Shown here: positions 53,823-62,221 of the stretch, in pieces | Layout: every line of letters begins with the position of its first letter | Position numbering within the stretch: position 1 is the first letter of the stretch | Assembly (NCBI RefSeq): GCF_005222205.1 | Contig: NZ_CP032347.1 | Span: 1 to 64,000 of the forward strand | Direction: 5' to 3' | DNA: 64,000 nt | Source: Azospirillum brasilense | Lineage (GTDB): Bacteria; Pseudomonadota; Alphaproteobacteria; Azospirillales; Azospirillaceae | Made by a program: the position numbers and the translations under genes | Notes under the pieces: generated by a model | The model's input: only the letters and a program-made list of their open reading frames with translations | What the model was told of the DNA's origin: nothing | The model's database searches: none

Positions 53823-55019
53823 ATGACCGCGAAAATCGCCGTAAACGGCGTCACCCGGATTTTCGGGCGCCACCCACGTCAGGCGCTCGACCTGCTGAAG
53901 GCGGGTCTTTCCAAGGAAGAGATCTTCAAACGCACCGGCCAGACCGTCGGTGTCCTCGACGCCACATTCGAGGTCGAGGCCGGTGAAATCTTCGTCATCA
54001 TGGGCCTGTCGGGCTCCGGCAAATCGACGCTGGTCCGCATGCTCAACCGGCTGATCGACCCGACCGCGGGCGAAATCCGGATCGACGGGCGGGACATCAC
54101 CAAGCTGTCGCGCGCCGAGCTGACCGAGCTGCGGCGGCGCGACCTCGGCATGGTGTTCCAGTCCTTCGCCCTGCTGCCGCACCTGCGGGTGTGGGAGAAC
54201 GCCGCCTTCGGGCTGGAGATCGCCGGGGAAAGCCTGAAGGCGCGGCGCGACAAGGCGCAGCAGGCGCTGGACGCGGTCGGCCTTGGCGCCTACGCGGAAA
54301 GCTTCCCGCGGGAGCTGTCGGGCGGCATGCAGCAGCGCGTCGGCTTGGCCCGCGCGCTCGCCAACGAGCCGTCCGTCCTGCTGATGGACGAGGCCTTCTC
54401 GGCCCTCGATCCGCTGATCCGGACGGAGATGCAGGACGAGCTGCTGCGCCTTCAGGCCGAACGGCAGCGCACCATCGTCTTCATCAGCCACGACCTGGAC
54501 GAGGCGATCCGCATCGGCGACCGGCTGGCCATCATGGAAGGCGGCCAGATCATCCAGGTCGGGCGCCCGGACGAGATCCTGAAGCAGCCGGCCAACGATT
54601 ACGTCCGCTCCTTCTTCCGCAACATCGACGTCACCAAGATTCTGACGGCGGGCGACATCGCCCGGCGCGATCAGGTGACTCTGATCCGCCACACCGGCGA
54701 AGGCCCGCGCGCCGCCGTCCGCCAGCTGCGCGAGCGCGACCGCGAATTCGGCTACGTCCAGGACGGCCGCCGCCGCTTCCACGGCGTGGTGTCGGTGGAG
54801 ACGCTGGTCACCGCCATCGAGCGGCACAACGGCTCCGCCACGCTGGACGAAGCGCTGCTTCCGGGCATCGAGCCGCTTCCCGTCGACCTGCCGATGGACG
54901 AGGTGCTGCCGCGCATCGCGTCGGCCCCGTGCCCGCTGCCGGTGGTGGACGGGCAGGGCGCCTATGTCGGGGCGATCTCCAAGACCGCCTATCTGGAAAC
55001 CCTTGGACGGACGCGCTGA
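53823..55019 (+). CDS. proV: Glycine betaine/proline ABC transporter ATP-binding protein
   Basis: A 398-aa ATPase of the ProV/OpuAA type. N-terminal RIFGRHPRQALDLLKAGLSK is the family's marker before Walker A MGLSGSGKST. Also Q-loop VFQSFALLPHLRVW, signature LSGGMQQR, Walker B VLLMDEAFSALD, H-loop FISHDLDEA. A CBS-like regulatory tail covers about 285-398. Drives uptake of a quaternary amine or proline osmoprotectant. ATG 53823 has GGAGG 11 bases upstream. 2 bp before proW. Confidence 0.88.
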   Translation: MTAKIAVNGVTRIFGRHPRQALDLLKAGLSKEEIFKRTGQTVGVLDATFEVEAGEIFVIMGLSGSGKSTLVRMLNRLIDPTAGEIRIDGRDITKLSRAELTELRRRDLGMVFQSFALLPHLRVWENAAFGLEIAGESLKARRDKAQQALDAVGLGAYAESFPRELSGGMQQRVGLARALANEPSVLLMDEAFSALDPLIRTEMQDELLRLQAERQRTIVFISHDLDEAIRIGDRLAIMEGGQIIQVGRPDEILKQPANDYVRSFFRNIDVTKILTAGDIARRDQVTLIRHTGEGPRAAVRQLRERDREFGYVQDGRRRFHGVVSVETLVTAIERHNGSATLDEALLPGIEPLPVDLPMDEVLPRIASAPCPLPVVDGQGAYVGAISKTAYLETLGRTR

Positions 55020-55021
55020 CC

Positions 55022-55960
55022 ATGGAGTTCAAGCTTCCCATCGGTGATTGGGCCGACGCCGCCGTGATGTTCCTCCTGGACCATGCGCAATGGCTGTTCG
55101 ACGGCATCGACCTCGTGGTCGGCGCGGTCGCCGACGGCGTCCAGGCCGCCCTGACCTCGCTGCCCGGCGTGGCGCTGGCCGCCATCGTGGTGCTGATCGG
55201 GCTGTGGCGGAACGGCTGGCGCTTCGCGCTGTTCGCCGCGGCCTCGCTGCTGGTCGTCGCCGGGCTGGGCATGTGGCACCAGACGGTGGACACTCTGGCC
55301 CTGGTGCTGACGGCGACCGCCATCGCCCTGACCATCGGCGTTCCGCTGGGCATCGTCGCCGCGCGCAACGACCGGGTGGAAACGGTGGTGCGTCCGGCGC
55401 TCGACCTGATGCAGACCATGCCGGCCTTCGTCTACCTGATCCCGGCGGCCATGCTGTTCGGGCTGGGCCGCGTGCCGGGGATCATCGCGACGATCATCTT
55501 CGCCATGCCGCCGGTCGTCCGCCTGACCAGCCTGGGCATCCGGCAGGTCCCGCACGAGCTGGTCGAGGCCGGCCTCGCCTTCGGCTGCACGCCGCGCCAG
55601 CTCCTCTTCAAGGTGCAGATGCCGACGGCGCTGCCGTCGATCATGGCGGGCATCAACCAGACCATCATGTTGTCGCTGTCGATGGTCGTCATCGCCTCGA
55701 TGATCGGGGCGGGCGGCGTCGGCAACGAGGTGCTGCGCGGCATCCAGCGGCTCGACATCGGCCTCGGCGTCGAGGGCGGTCTGGCCGTGGTGATCCTGGC
55801 GATCCTGCTCGACCGCATCACCCAGAGTTTCGGAACCCCGGACGCGGGGGGGCGCTCCCCCCGGTCCGCCCTGCGCTCCCTGCTGAACCGCCGCCGCGCG
55901 GCGCAGACGAAGGACGACGCGCACCTGTCTCCCACGCACGGAGTCACGGAAGCGGGATGA
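55022..55960 (+). CDS. proW: Glycine betaine/proline ABC transporter permease
   Basis: A 312-aa permease with about six helices. ProW-type core: VLTATAIALTIGVPLGIVAA, DLMQTMPAFVYLIPAAMLFGLG, and coupling loop LVEAGLAFGCTPRQLLFKVQ. The N-terminus starts GDWADAAVMFLLDHAQWLFD, as in ProW. It pairs with ProV upstream and ProX downstream. The last 40 residues are charged and variable. Confidence 0.88.
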   Translation: MEFKLPIGDWADAAVMFLLDHAQWLFDGIDLVVGAVADGVQAALTSLPGVALAAIVVLIGLWRNGWRFALFAAASLLVVAGLGMWHQTVDTLALVLTATAIALTIGVPLGIVAARNDRVETVVRPALDLMQTMPAFVYLIPAAMLFGLGRVPGIIATIIFAMPPVVRLTSLGIRQVPHELVEAGLAFGCTPRQLLFKVQMPTALPSIMAGINQTIMLSLSMVVIASMIGAGGVGNEVLRGIQRLDIGLGVEGGLAVVILAILLDRITQSFGTPDAGGRSPRSALRSLLNRRRAAQTKDDAHLSPTHGVTEAG

Positions 55961-56001
55961 ACCGCCATCCCCAAAGCCTTACAAAACAAAGGATTTTTTG
56001 C

Positions 56002-56898
56002 ATGAGACGCACGTTTCTGAAGATGATGGCCCTCGGCGTCGCCGCCGTGATCGGCAGCACCGCCCTGTCCTCCGCCGGTTTCGCCGCAGAGGACAAGAAG
56101 CCGGTCCGCATCGGCTGGACCGCCTGGTCCGACGCCGAGGCGGTGACCAAGCTCGCCCAGCGCCTCATCCAGGAACGGCTGGATCAGCCGGTCGAGCTGG
56201 TGCTGGCCGACATCGGCCTGCAGTATCAGGGGCTCGCCAAGGGCGACCTCGACTTCATGATGATGTCCTGGCTGCCGACCACCCACGCCTCCTACCTGGA
56301 CAAGGTCGGCAAGGACATCGTGCCGCTGGGCATGCTCTACACCCGCGCCCGCCTGGGCTGGGCGGTGCCGGACTATGTGCCGGAGGATCAGGTGAAGACC
56401 ATCGCCGACCTCGCCAAGCCGGAAATCCGTGAGAAGCTGAAGGGCAAGATCCAGGGCATCGACCCCGGTTCGGGCCTGATGCAGGCGTCGGAGAAGGCGC
56501 TGAAGGACTACGGCCTCGACGGCTACGAGCTGGTGTCGGCCAGCGGCGCCGCGATGACCGCCGCGCTCGGCCGCGCCGAGCGGCGCGAGGACTGGATCGC
56601 CGTCACCGCCTGGAGCCCGCACTGGATGTTCGCCAAGTGGAAGCTGCGCTACCTGGAGGACCCGAAGGGCTCGCTGGGCGGCCTGGAGCGCGTCCACGTC
56701 ATGGCCCGCAAGAATTTCTACCAGGAGCACCCCAAGGTCGCCGAGTTCCTGACCCGGATGTACCTGCCGCTGGAGGATCTGGAGAAGATCATGCTCGAGG
56801 CCGACGCCACCTCCTATGACAAGGCGATCGACACCTACATCGCCAACAACAAGCAGCGCGTGGACTATTGGGTGACCGGCGAAATGCCGGCCTCCTAA
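56002..56898 (+). CDS. proX: Glycine betaine/proline ABC transporter substrate-binding protein
   Basis: A 298-aa periplasmic protein with signal peptide (residues 1-28, MALGVAAVIGSTALSSAGFA). Mature part has RIGWTAWSDAEAVTKLAQ, FMMMSWLPTTHASYL and VTAWSPHWMFAKWKLRYLED; the repeated Trp residues match the aromatic cage that holds quaternary ammonium groups in ProX/OpuAC. ATG 56002 has AAGGA about 9 bases upstream. Third gene of the operon, 41 bp after proW. Ends directly at a cluster of hairpins. Confidence 0.88.
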   Translation: MRRTFLKMMALGVAAVIGSTALSSAGFAAEDKKPVRIGWTAWSDAEAVTKLAQRLIQERLDQPVELVLADIGLQYQGLAKGDLDFMMMSWLPTTHASYLDKVGKDIVPLGMLYTRARLGWAVPDYVPEDQVKTIADLAKPEIREKLKGKIQGIDPGSGLMQASEKALKDYGLDGYELVSASGAAMTAALGRAERREDWIAVTAWSPHWMFAKWKLRYLEDPKGSLGGLERVHVMARKNFYQEHPKVAEFLTRMYLPLEDLEKIMLEADATSYDKAIDTYIANNKQRVDYWVTGEMPAS

Positions 56899-57008
56899 AG
56901 CGAACTTCCGTTCGCTTTAGACTCATAGCGCCTCATTCGCCGGCGGGCTCCGGTCGCATGTGCGACCGGGACCGCCGGCGCGGTCCAAAGCGGATTGCAA
57001 TCCGCTTT
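56897..57008. repeat. Cluster of three perfect hairpins after proX
   Basis: Hairpin 1: 9-bp arms AAAGCGAAC / GTTCGCTTT at 56897-56918, beginning inside the proX stop codon. Hairpin 2: 9-bp arms CCGGTCGCA / TGCGACCGG at about 56950-56969, nested in CCGGCGG / CCGCCGG. Hairpin 3: a perfect 22-bp palindrome at 56987-57008 with AAAGCGGATTG as one half. The first and third share the AAAGCG...CGCTTT frame, so they may be the two ends of one mobile intergenic repeat, and may also terminate proX transcription. Confidence 0.7.
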
Positions 57009-57021
57009 AACAGGCCCGTGT

Positions 57022-57056
57022 CCCTCGTCCGAGCCTCACAACGGCTCGGACGAGGG
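57022..57056 (-). terminator. Strong hairpin at the 3' end of the hybrid kinase gene
   Basis: Perfect 14-bp arms CCCTCGTCCGAGCC (57022-57035) and GGCTCGGACGAGGG (57043-57056) with a 7-base loop containing the kinase stop codon. The right arm encodes the kinase's last residues. No T-run follows on the minus strand, so it may stabilise the mRNA end or slow polymerase rather than be a classical terminator. Confidence 0.5.
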
Positions 57057-60000
57057 TTCGTACAAGGATTCGGACAGGGCCTCGACGCTGTCCTTCAGCA
57101 CGCCCTCCAGGCTTCCAGCCAGGGCCAGGGCCTCCTCGGGCGGCGCCTTTTCCAGCGCCAGCGCGAGGTCGCCCAGCCGCTTCGCCCCCACGTTCCAGGA
57201 CAGCCCCTTGAGCGTGTGGGCGGCGCGGCGGTGCTCCTCGCCGCTGGCCAGGGCGGCGCTGATCCGCGCCACCTGCTCCCGCGCGGTGCGGGAGAAGCCC
57301 CGCACGGCCTCGGCCCAGCTCTCCGGGCCGAGGGCTTCGGCCACGCTGTCCACCTGTTCGCGGTCCAGCAGGTCCACCGCCGGAGCGGTTTCCGGAGCCG
57401 CCTCGGCAACCACCTTGGACGCGGGGCTGCCGACGACGGAACGGATCGCCGCGTCGAGCGCCGCCGGGCGCAATGGCTTCGGCACGAACCCGTTCATGCC
57501 CGCCGCCATGCATTCGGGAAGCGAGCTGCCCGAGGCGTGGGCGGTCAGCGCGATCACCGGTACCCCGTTGCGCGACGCCGGCAAGGCGCGGATCAGGCGG
57601 GTGGCGGTCAGCCCGTCCATGCCGGGCATCTGGATGTCCATCAGCACCACGTCGAAGGGCTCCTCCGCCCGCTCCACGGTCCGCACCGCCTCCTCGCCAT
57701 CCACGGCGGTGACCACGCTGTGCCCGCCGCGCACCAGCAGGCCGCGCACGATGTCCCGGTTCACCGCGTTGTCGTCCACCGCCAGAACCCGCAAGGGCGG
57801 CAGGGGGGCGGCCGGCGGCGCCTCCGCGGCGTGGCGCAGCGCCGCCGGATCGCCCGGCGCGCAGGCGACCGAGAACTGGAACAGGCTTCCCTTGCCCGGC
57901 GCGCTGATGACGGAGATCATCCCGCCGAGCAGCCCGCACAATTCCTTGCAGATTGCCAGCCCCAGGCCGGTGCCGCCGTAACGGCGGGTGATGGAGCTGT
58001 CGGCCTGGGTGAAGCGGTCGAACAGGGACGGGATGGCCTCCGCGGCGATGCCGATGCCGCTGTCCTCCACCTCGAACTCCAGAAAGAAACGCCCGTTCGG
58101 CAGATCGGCGCCGCGGCGGGCACGCACGGCCACTTGGCCGGCGCTGGTGAACTTGACGGCGTTGCCGACCAGATTGAACAGGATCTGCCGCAGTCGTGCC
58201 GGGTCGGTGACCACCGCCTCCGGCACGGTGGGCAGCATGCGGCAGGACAGGGACAGCCCCTTCTCCGTCGCCGAGGGCTGGAACACCGCCATCACCGCCT
58301 CCACGAGCTCGGCGGGTGCGCAGGTCTCCTCTTCAATGGCGATCCGCCCGGCCTCCAGCTTGGAGAAGTCCAGGATGTCGTCCAGAAGCCGCAGCAGGCT
58401 TTCCGCCGAGCGGCGGGCGACTCCGGCCAGACGCCGCTCCTCGGCATCCAGCCCCTCGCCGTCCAGCAGGGTCAGCGTGCCCAGCACGCCGTTCATCGGC
58501 GTGCGGATCTCGTGGCTGATCGTCGCCAGGAACTCGCTCTTCATGCGGTTGGCGTGTTCGGCGCTGTCGCGGGCGCGGCGCAGGTCGGCCTCGATCTGCT
58601 TGGCCTTGGACAGGTCGTGGAAGACACCGATGAAATGCTCCCGCCCGCCGGCCCGCCAACTCGACAGCGCGATCTCGGTGGGCACCAGCGTGCCGTCGGC
58701 GCGCCGGACCGGCACCTCGCGGACCACGCCGCTCGGGCTCCCCCGTCCGCTGGCCTGGTACGCCCGGAACAGGCGGTCGTGGTTGAGGGCGTGCCCGTCC
58801 GGCATCAGGGCGCTGACGTTGCGCCCGATCATCTCCGCCTCGCGGAAACCGAAGAGGGCCTCCGCCGCCGGGTTGAAGCCGGTGATCACGGCGTTCTGGT
58901 CGGTCACCACGATGGGCTGGCCGACCGCGGCGAACATGGCGCGGTAGCGCCGCTCGCTGTCGGCCAGCGACCGTTCCGCCCGACGCCGCTCCGTCACGTC
59001 GGAGCCGGAGCCGCGGTAACCGGCAAAGGCGCCCTGATCGTCGAAGACCGGCTTGCCGCTGAGCGACCAGATGCGGGTGTCGCCGTCCGGTCCGCGGACC
59101 GCGAACTCGAAATCACGGAAGGGTTGCCGGTCCTCCAGGACGCGGCGCTGCTCCTCCCAATGGGCGCCGTCGCCGGCTTCGTGCAGGGCGATGTCCTCGC
59201 AGCGCCGGCCCCTGTACAGATCCGGATCGCGGATCGATCCGGCATAGGCTCCGGATACGCCGGCGAAACACAGGTCGGCGTCCATTTCCCAGAACCAGTC
59301 GGACGCCGTTTCCGCGATGTCGCGCAGCTTCGTCTTGCTGGCGCGCAGATGCCGCGCCGCCTCGTCCAGCGTGGCATGGGCGCGTTCCTGGGCACGGCTC
59401 TGCAACGTCACCAGCGTGGCCAGGACGAACAGCAGGGCGGTGGTCAGGCCCGCTCCGACGGAGTAGGCCCGCTGCCGCGCCCGGGTTTCGGCCATGAACT
59501 CCGCCTCGCCGAAGCCCGCGCTGACGATCAGCGGGTAGTTCTGAAGGCTGCGGAAGCTGGTCAGGCGGGCCACCCCGTCGATCAGACTGACCGAGCGCAG
59601 GAAGCCTTGTGTTTTCTCCTGAGCCTCCCGCAGGATCGGCGACTTGCCGAGGTCCAATCCGATGATGCGGTCGTCCATGACGCTGCGCGCGCGCAGGATG
59701 CCGTCGCGGCCGATGATGGATATGACGCCGTCATGGCCGACGTCCAGATTGTCGAAGGTGCGCCCGAAGTAGAAGGGGTCGAGCGAGGCGACGATCATCC
59801 CGCCGAACCCGCCGTCCGGGGCGGTGACCTTGCGGCTGAGCTGGATCGACCATTTGCCCGACGCCCGCCCGAAGACCGGCCGGCTGATGAACAGCCCTTC
59901 GACCGTGCCCTCCTTGTGCACGCGGAAATGCTCGCGGTCGGCCAGATTGACACGGGCCGGGGCGTTGTCCACGCTGGTCTGGATCAGGTCGCCCTTGCCG

Positions 60001-60368
60001 TCCGCGTAGGCGAGCTGGAGGAGCAGGTCCGAATCCAGCGTCGCGTTGCGCATCACGTCGCGCAGCAGCGGGCTCTGGCTGCCCAGCCGGTAGAGATCGT
60101 AGCCGATGAAGGAGAGGATGCGGTCGGTTCCGGCGATGGCGCGCGTGGTCTGTTCCGCGATGATGTGGGCCAGATTGCCGGTGTCGCGCTCGGCCCGCTG
60201 AAGCGCGTCGCGCTGGTCGCGATCCGTCAGATAGAGGGCCGCGGTCCAGGCCGCCGCGGTCAGCAGGAGCGTGGCCATCCACACCCCGGAGACCAGCGCC
60301 CTGGACCGGAACGCATAGGCCCGGTGGCCGTGTTCGGGCAGGGGCAGGGAAGCGGGGGTGTCCGGCAT
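57036..60368 (-). CDS. Hybrid sensor histidine kinase: Cache-PAS-PAS-HK-REC-HPt
   Basis: A 1110-aa membrane sensor. TM1 about 25-47 and TM2 about 308-330 bracket a periplasmic double-Cache domain (DSDLLLQLAYADGKGDLIQT, FRVHKEGTVEGLFISRPVFG). Two cytoplasmic PAS domains (about 365-490, 495-600) precede HisKA with His619 (ATISHEIRTPMNG), HATPase (NLVGNAVKFTSAG, GTGLGLAICKEL), a receiver with Asp911 (VVLMDIQMPGMDG) and a C-terminal HPt with His1051 (AAHTLKGLSW). This is a complete internal His-Asp-His phosphorelay. ATG 60368 has GGGAGG. 13 bp from the upstream HD-GYP gene: same operon. Confidence 0.9.
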   Translation of the reverse strand: MPDTPASLPLPEHGHRAYAFRSRALVSGVWMATLLLTAAAWTAALYLTDRDQRDALQRAERDTGNLAHIIAEQTTRAIAGTDRILSFIGYDLYRLGSQSPLLRDVMRNATLDSDLLLQLAYADGKGDLIQTSVDNAPARVNLADREHFRVHKEGTVEGLFISRPVFGRASGKWSIQLSRKVTAPDGGFGGMIVASLDPFYFGRTFDNLDVGHDGVISIIGRDGILRARSVMDDRIIGLDLGKSPILREAQEKTQGFLRSVSLIDGVARLTSFRSLQNYPLIVSAGFGEAEFMAETRARQRAYSVGAGLTTALLFVLATLVTLQSRAQERAHATLDEAARHLRASKTKLRDIAETASDWFWEMDADLCFAGVSGAYAGSIRDPDLYRGRRCEDIALHEAGDGAHWEEQRRVLEDRQPFRDFEFAVRGPDGDTRIWSLSGKPVFDDQGAFAGYRGSGSDVTERRRAERSLADSERRYRAMFAAVGQPIVVTDQNAVITGFNPAAEALFGFREAEMIGRNVSALMPDGHALNHDRLFRAYQASGRGSPSGVVREVPVRRADGTLVPTEIALSSWRAGGREHFIGVFHDLSKAKQIEADLRRARDSAEHANRMKSEFLATISHEIRTPMNGVLGTLTLLDGEGLDAEERRLAGVARRSAESLLRLLDDILDFSKLEAGRIAIEEETCAPAELVEAVMAVFQPSATEKGLSLSCRMLPTVPEAVVTDPARLRQILFNLVGNAVKFTSAGQVAVRARRGADLPNGRFFLEFEVEDSGIGIAAEAIPSLFDRFTQADSSITRRYGGTGLGLAICKELCGLLGGMISVISAPGKGSLFQFSVACAPGDPAALRHAAEAPPAAPLPPLRVLAVDDNAVNRDIVRGLLVRGGHSVVTAVDGEEAVRTVERAEEPFDVVLMDIQMPGMDGLTATRLIRALPASRNGVPVIALTAHASGSSLPECMAAGMNGFVPKPLRPAALDAAIRSVVGSPASKVVAEAAPETAPAVDLLDREQVDSVAEALGPESWAEAVRGFSRTAREQVARISAALASGEEHRRAAHTLKGLSWNVGAKRLGDLALALEKAPPEEALALAGSLEGVLKDSVEALSESLYEPSSEPL

Positions 60369-60381
60369 CGCGGCCTCCCGT

Positions 60382-61449
60382 CTAGCGGAACGCGGCGCCG
60401 TCCGCCCCGGTGAAGACCGGGTCGGGATGGGCATTGTAAATGGCGAGGATCGACGTCCAGGCGCGCAGGAAGGCGTCGATGCAGGCCGGGTCGAAATGGG
60501 TGCCGCTGTGCTCGACGATGTAGGCCTTCGCGGTGTCGAGCGGCCAGGGAGCCTTGTAGGGACGCGCGGTGGTCAGCGCGTCGAAGACGTCGGCGATGGC
60601 GACGATGCGGCAGGCCAGCGGAATCTCCTCGCCCCGCAGGCCCTTGGGATAGCCGGTGCCGTCGTACTTCTCATGATGGCCGAGCGCGATCTCCGCGGCC
60701 TCGCAGATGAGCGGATGCTCGCTGCCCTGCAGCACGGCGTGGCCGATCGCCGGATGCTCGCGCATCACCCGCATCTCGCTGTCGGTCAACCGGCCGGGCT
60801 TCAGCAGGATGGCGTCGGGAATGCCGATCTTGCCGATGTCGTGCATCGGCGCGGCCTCGGCCAGCCGGGCGCAGTCGTCGGGGTCCATCCCGAGGCTTTC
60901 GGCGATGACGCGCGAGTAGTTCGCCATCCGCTCGATGTGCAGGCCGGTTTCCGGGTCGCGGTATTCGGCGGCGCGGGCGAGGCGGGCCACCAGTTCCTGG
61001 GCCTGCTGGCGGAGCTGGGCGGTCGCCTCCTCCACCCGGCTGCGCAGCACGGCGGCCTGATCGCGCATCATCCGTTGGCCCAGCCTTAGGCGCAGCAGGT
61101 TCTGCGCCCGGGCGAGCAGTTCCGGCACGATGATGGGTTTGGTCAGGAAATCGGTGCAGCCGCTTTCAAGGGCGGCCACCCGCAGCTTCACCGACGTGTC
61201 GGCGGTGATCATCACCACCGGAACGTCGGCGAGATGCCGCTGGGCGCGGATGCGCTCCAGCACGTCCATGCCGTCGAGTTCCGGCATGACGTGATCGATC
61301 AGGATCAGGTCGGGCGTGTTGACGGCCAACCAGTCCAGCGCCTCCAGCGGGCTGCCCATGCCGATGGGCTCCGCGTCGTCGATCCGCCGGATGACCGCGC
61401 TGGTGATGAACAGCGTGGAGGGATCGTCATCGACGATTACAACCTGCAT
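60382..61449 (-). CDS. Response regulator with HD-GYP domain (c-di-GMP phosphodiesterase type)
   Basis: A 355-aa protein. Receiver with Asp52 (ILIDHVMPELDG) and Lys in LTKPIIV; a coiled linker (about 120-155); HD-GYP domain with His171, His203-Asp204 (MHDIGKIGIPD), His258-His259 and GYP 266-268 (KYDGTGYPKGL). All metal ligands expected for cyclic-di-GMP hydrolysis are present. First gene of the operon with the hybrid kinase, whose HPt domain could phosphorylate this receiver. Would link an extracellular signal to lower c-di-GMP and hence motility or biofilm. Confidence 0.9.
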   Translation of the reverse strand: MQVVIVDDDPSTLFITSAVIRRIDDAEPIGMGSPLEALDWLAVNTPDLILIDHVMPELDGMDVLERIRAQRHLADVPVVMITADTSVKLRVAALESGCTDFLTKPIIVPELLARAQNLLRLRLGQRMMRDQAAVLRSRVEEATAQLRQQAQELVARLARAAEYRDPETGLHIERMANYSRVIAESLGMDPDDCARLAEAAPMHDIGKIGIPDAILLKPGRLTDSEMRVMREHPAIGHAVLQGSEHPLICEAAEIALGHHEKYDGTGYPKGLRGEEIPLACRIVAIADVFDALTTARPYKAPWPLDTAKAYIVEHSGTHFDPACIDAFLRAWTSILAIYNAHPDPVFTGADGAAFR

Positions 61450-61546
61450 TTTTGCGCCCGCCCCAGACCACCATTTCGGGTATCATTAGAAAATGATACA
61501 CGGCAAAATCTTAACGAATCTTGCTAAAACTGGTCATGTGCGGGCG

Positions 61547-61576
61547 AAAAAAGTCGCGGCCGGACGGTCCGGCCGC
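61547..61576 (-). terminator. Intrinsic terminator of the small arginine-rich gene
   Basis: On the minus strand: stem GCGGCCGGAC, single-base loop, stem GTCCGGCCGC (61576-61556), followed by GACTTTTTT (T-run is A61547-61552 on the plus strand). Lies 30 bp after the stop of the 56-aa gene at 61607. Confidence 0.85.
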
Positions 61577-61606
61577 GTGCAGGGGACCTGCTCTGTCGGG
61601 TGCGCC

Positions 61607-61777
61607 TCAGCGGGCGGCGGTCAGGCCGCCGTTGGTCGCCGCGCCCGGACGGCTGAAGGCCGCCGCCAGACGGCGGAACAGGCTGCGCAGGTAGGCGGCC
61701 CGCAGGGCTTCCGCCTGACGGCGGATGTTGCGCAGTTCCGTGGACGACAGGGGGGTGGCAAAGCTATCGGCGTTCAT
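61607..61777 (-). CDS. Small arginine-rich protein, DUF1127-like
   Basis: 56 aa. The middle is one amphipathic helix (NIRRQAEALRAAYLRSLFRR) with Arg at helical spacing, followed by LAAAFSRP. This resembles DUF1127/YjiS-type small proteins, which in alphaproteobacteria affect phosphate and carbon responses by binding RNA or partner proteins. ATG 61777 follows AGGA at good spacing and is preferred to ATG 61789. It has its own terminator at 61547-61576, supporting a real gene. Assignment to DUF1127 is tentative. Confidence 0.6.
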   Translation of the reverse strand: MNADSFATPLSSTELRNIRRQAEALRAAYLRSLFRRLAAAFSRPGAATNGGLTAAR

Positions 61778-62035
61778 GGCTGTCCTCATGGCGGCATCAA
61801 GGGCCGCGGTTCGATGGAAAATGTCTCTGGCGGTGCCGCTCGGGCGCCGGGGTCGGCGGCGGGCCGTGCAAGGGGCCTGCGCGATGCCGGCGAAGGGGCG
61901 GTGCTGCCTGCCTGGATATATTGACACCGCCTCCCCGAAAGACGACGCGCCGATAACGCATGGCTTCCATTACTATGATGCAGCGCACAACACAGAATAA
62001 AATGGAGCATGATCTTTCACGCACACAAGTCTTCG

Positions 62036-62095
62036 CAGCGCTGTTAAAAGAGTTCATCACAGCGCTGTGACGGCGGACACTTCCGCAGCGCTGCG
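62036..62095. promoter_or_regulatory. Three evenly spaced CAGCGCTG palindromes (candidate operator array)
   Basis: CAGCGCTG occurs at 62036-62043, 62060-62067 and 62086-62093 (24 and 26 bp apart). The middle copy extends to a perfect 14-bp palindrome TCACAGCGCTGTGA (62057-62070) and the third to CGCAGCGCTGCG (62084-62095). They lie in the 444-bp gap (61778-62221) between the divergent small gene and the LprI-domain gene. Spacing near two helical turns suggests cooperative binding of an unidentified regulator. The rest of the gap holds nothing else recognised. Confidence 0.55.
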
Positions 62096-62221
62096 AAGCG
62101 CGGATTTCCTGCTTCGGAGATGAGGCAGGGACGCAGAAGACCGGATGATCCCCGGAGGACGGGTTGACCGCTCTCCGCAGCCACGGCAGAGTCGAAGCCC
62201 GACCGTCGAAGGGACATCCGC

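Noticed and set aside
56868..60413. Open frame of more than 1100 codons opposite the hybrid kinase
   Set aside because: Low-complexity composition and no motif; the opposite strand encodes an intact Cache-PAS-HK-REC-HPt protein.
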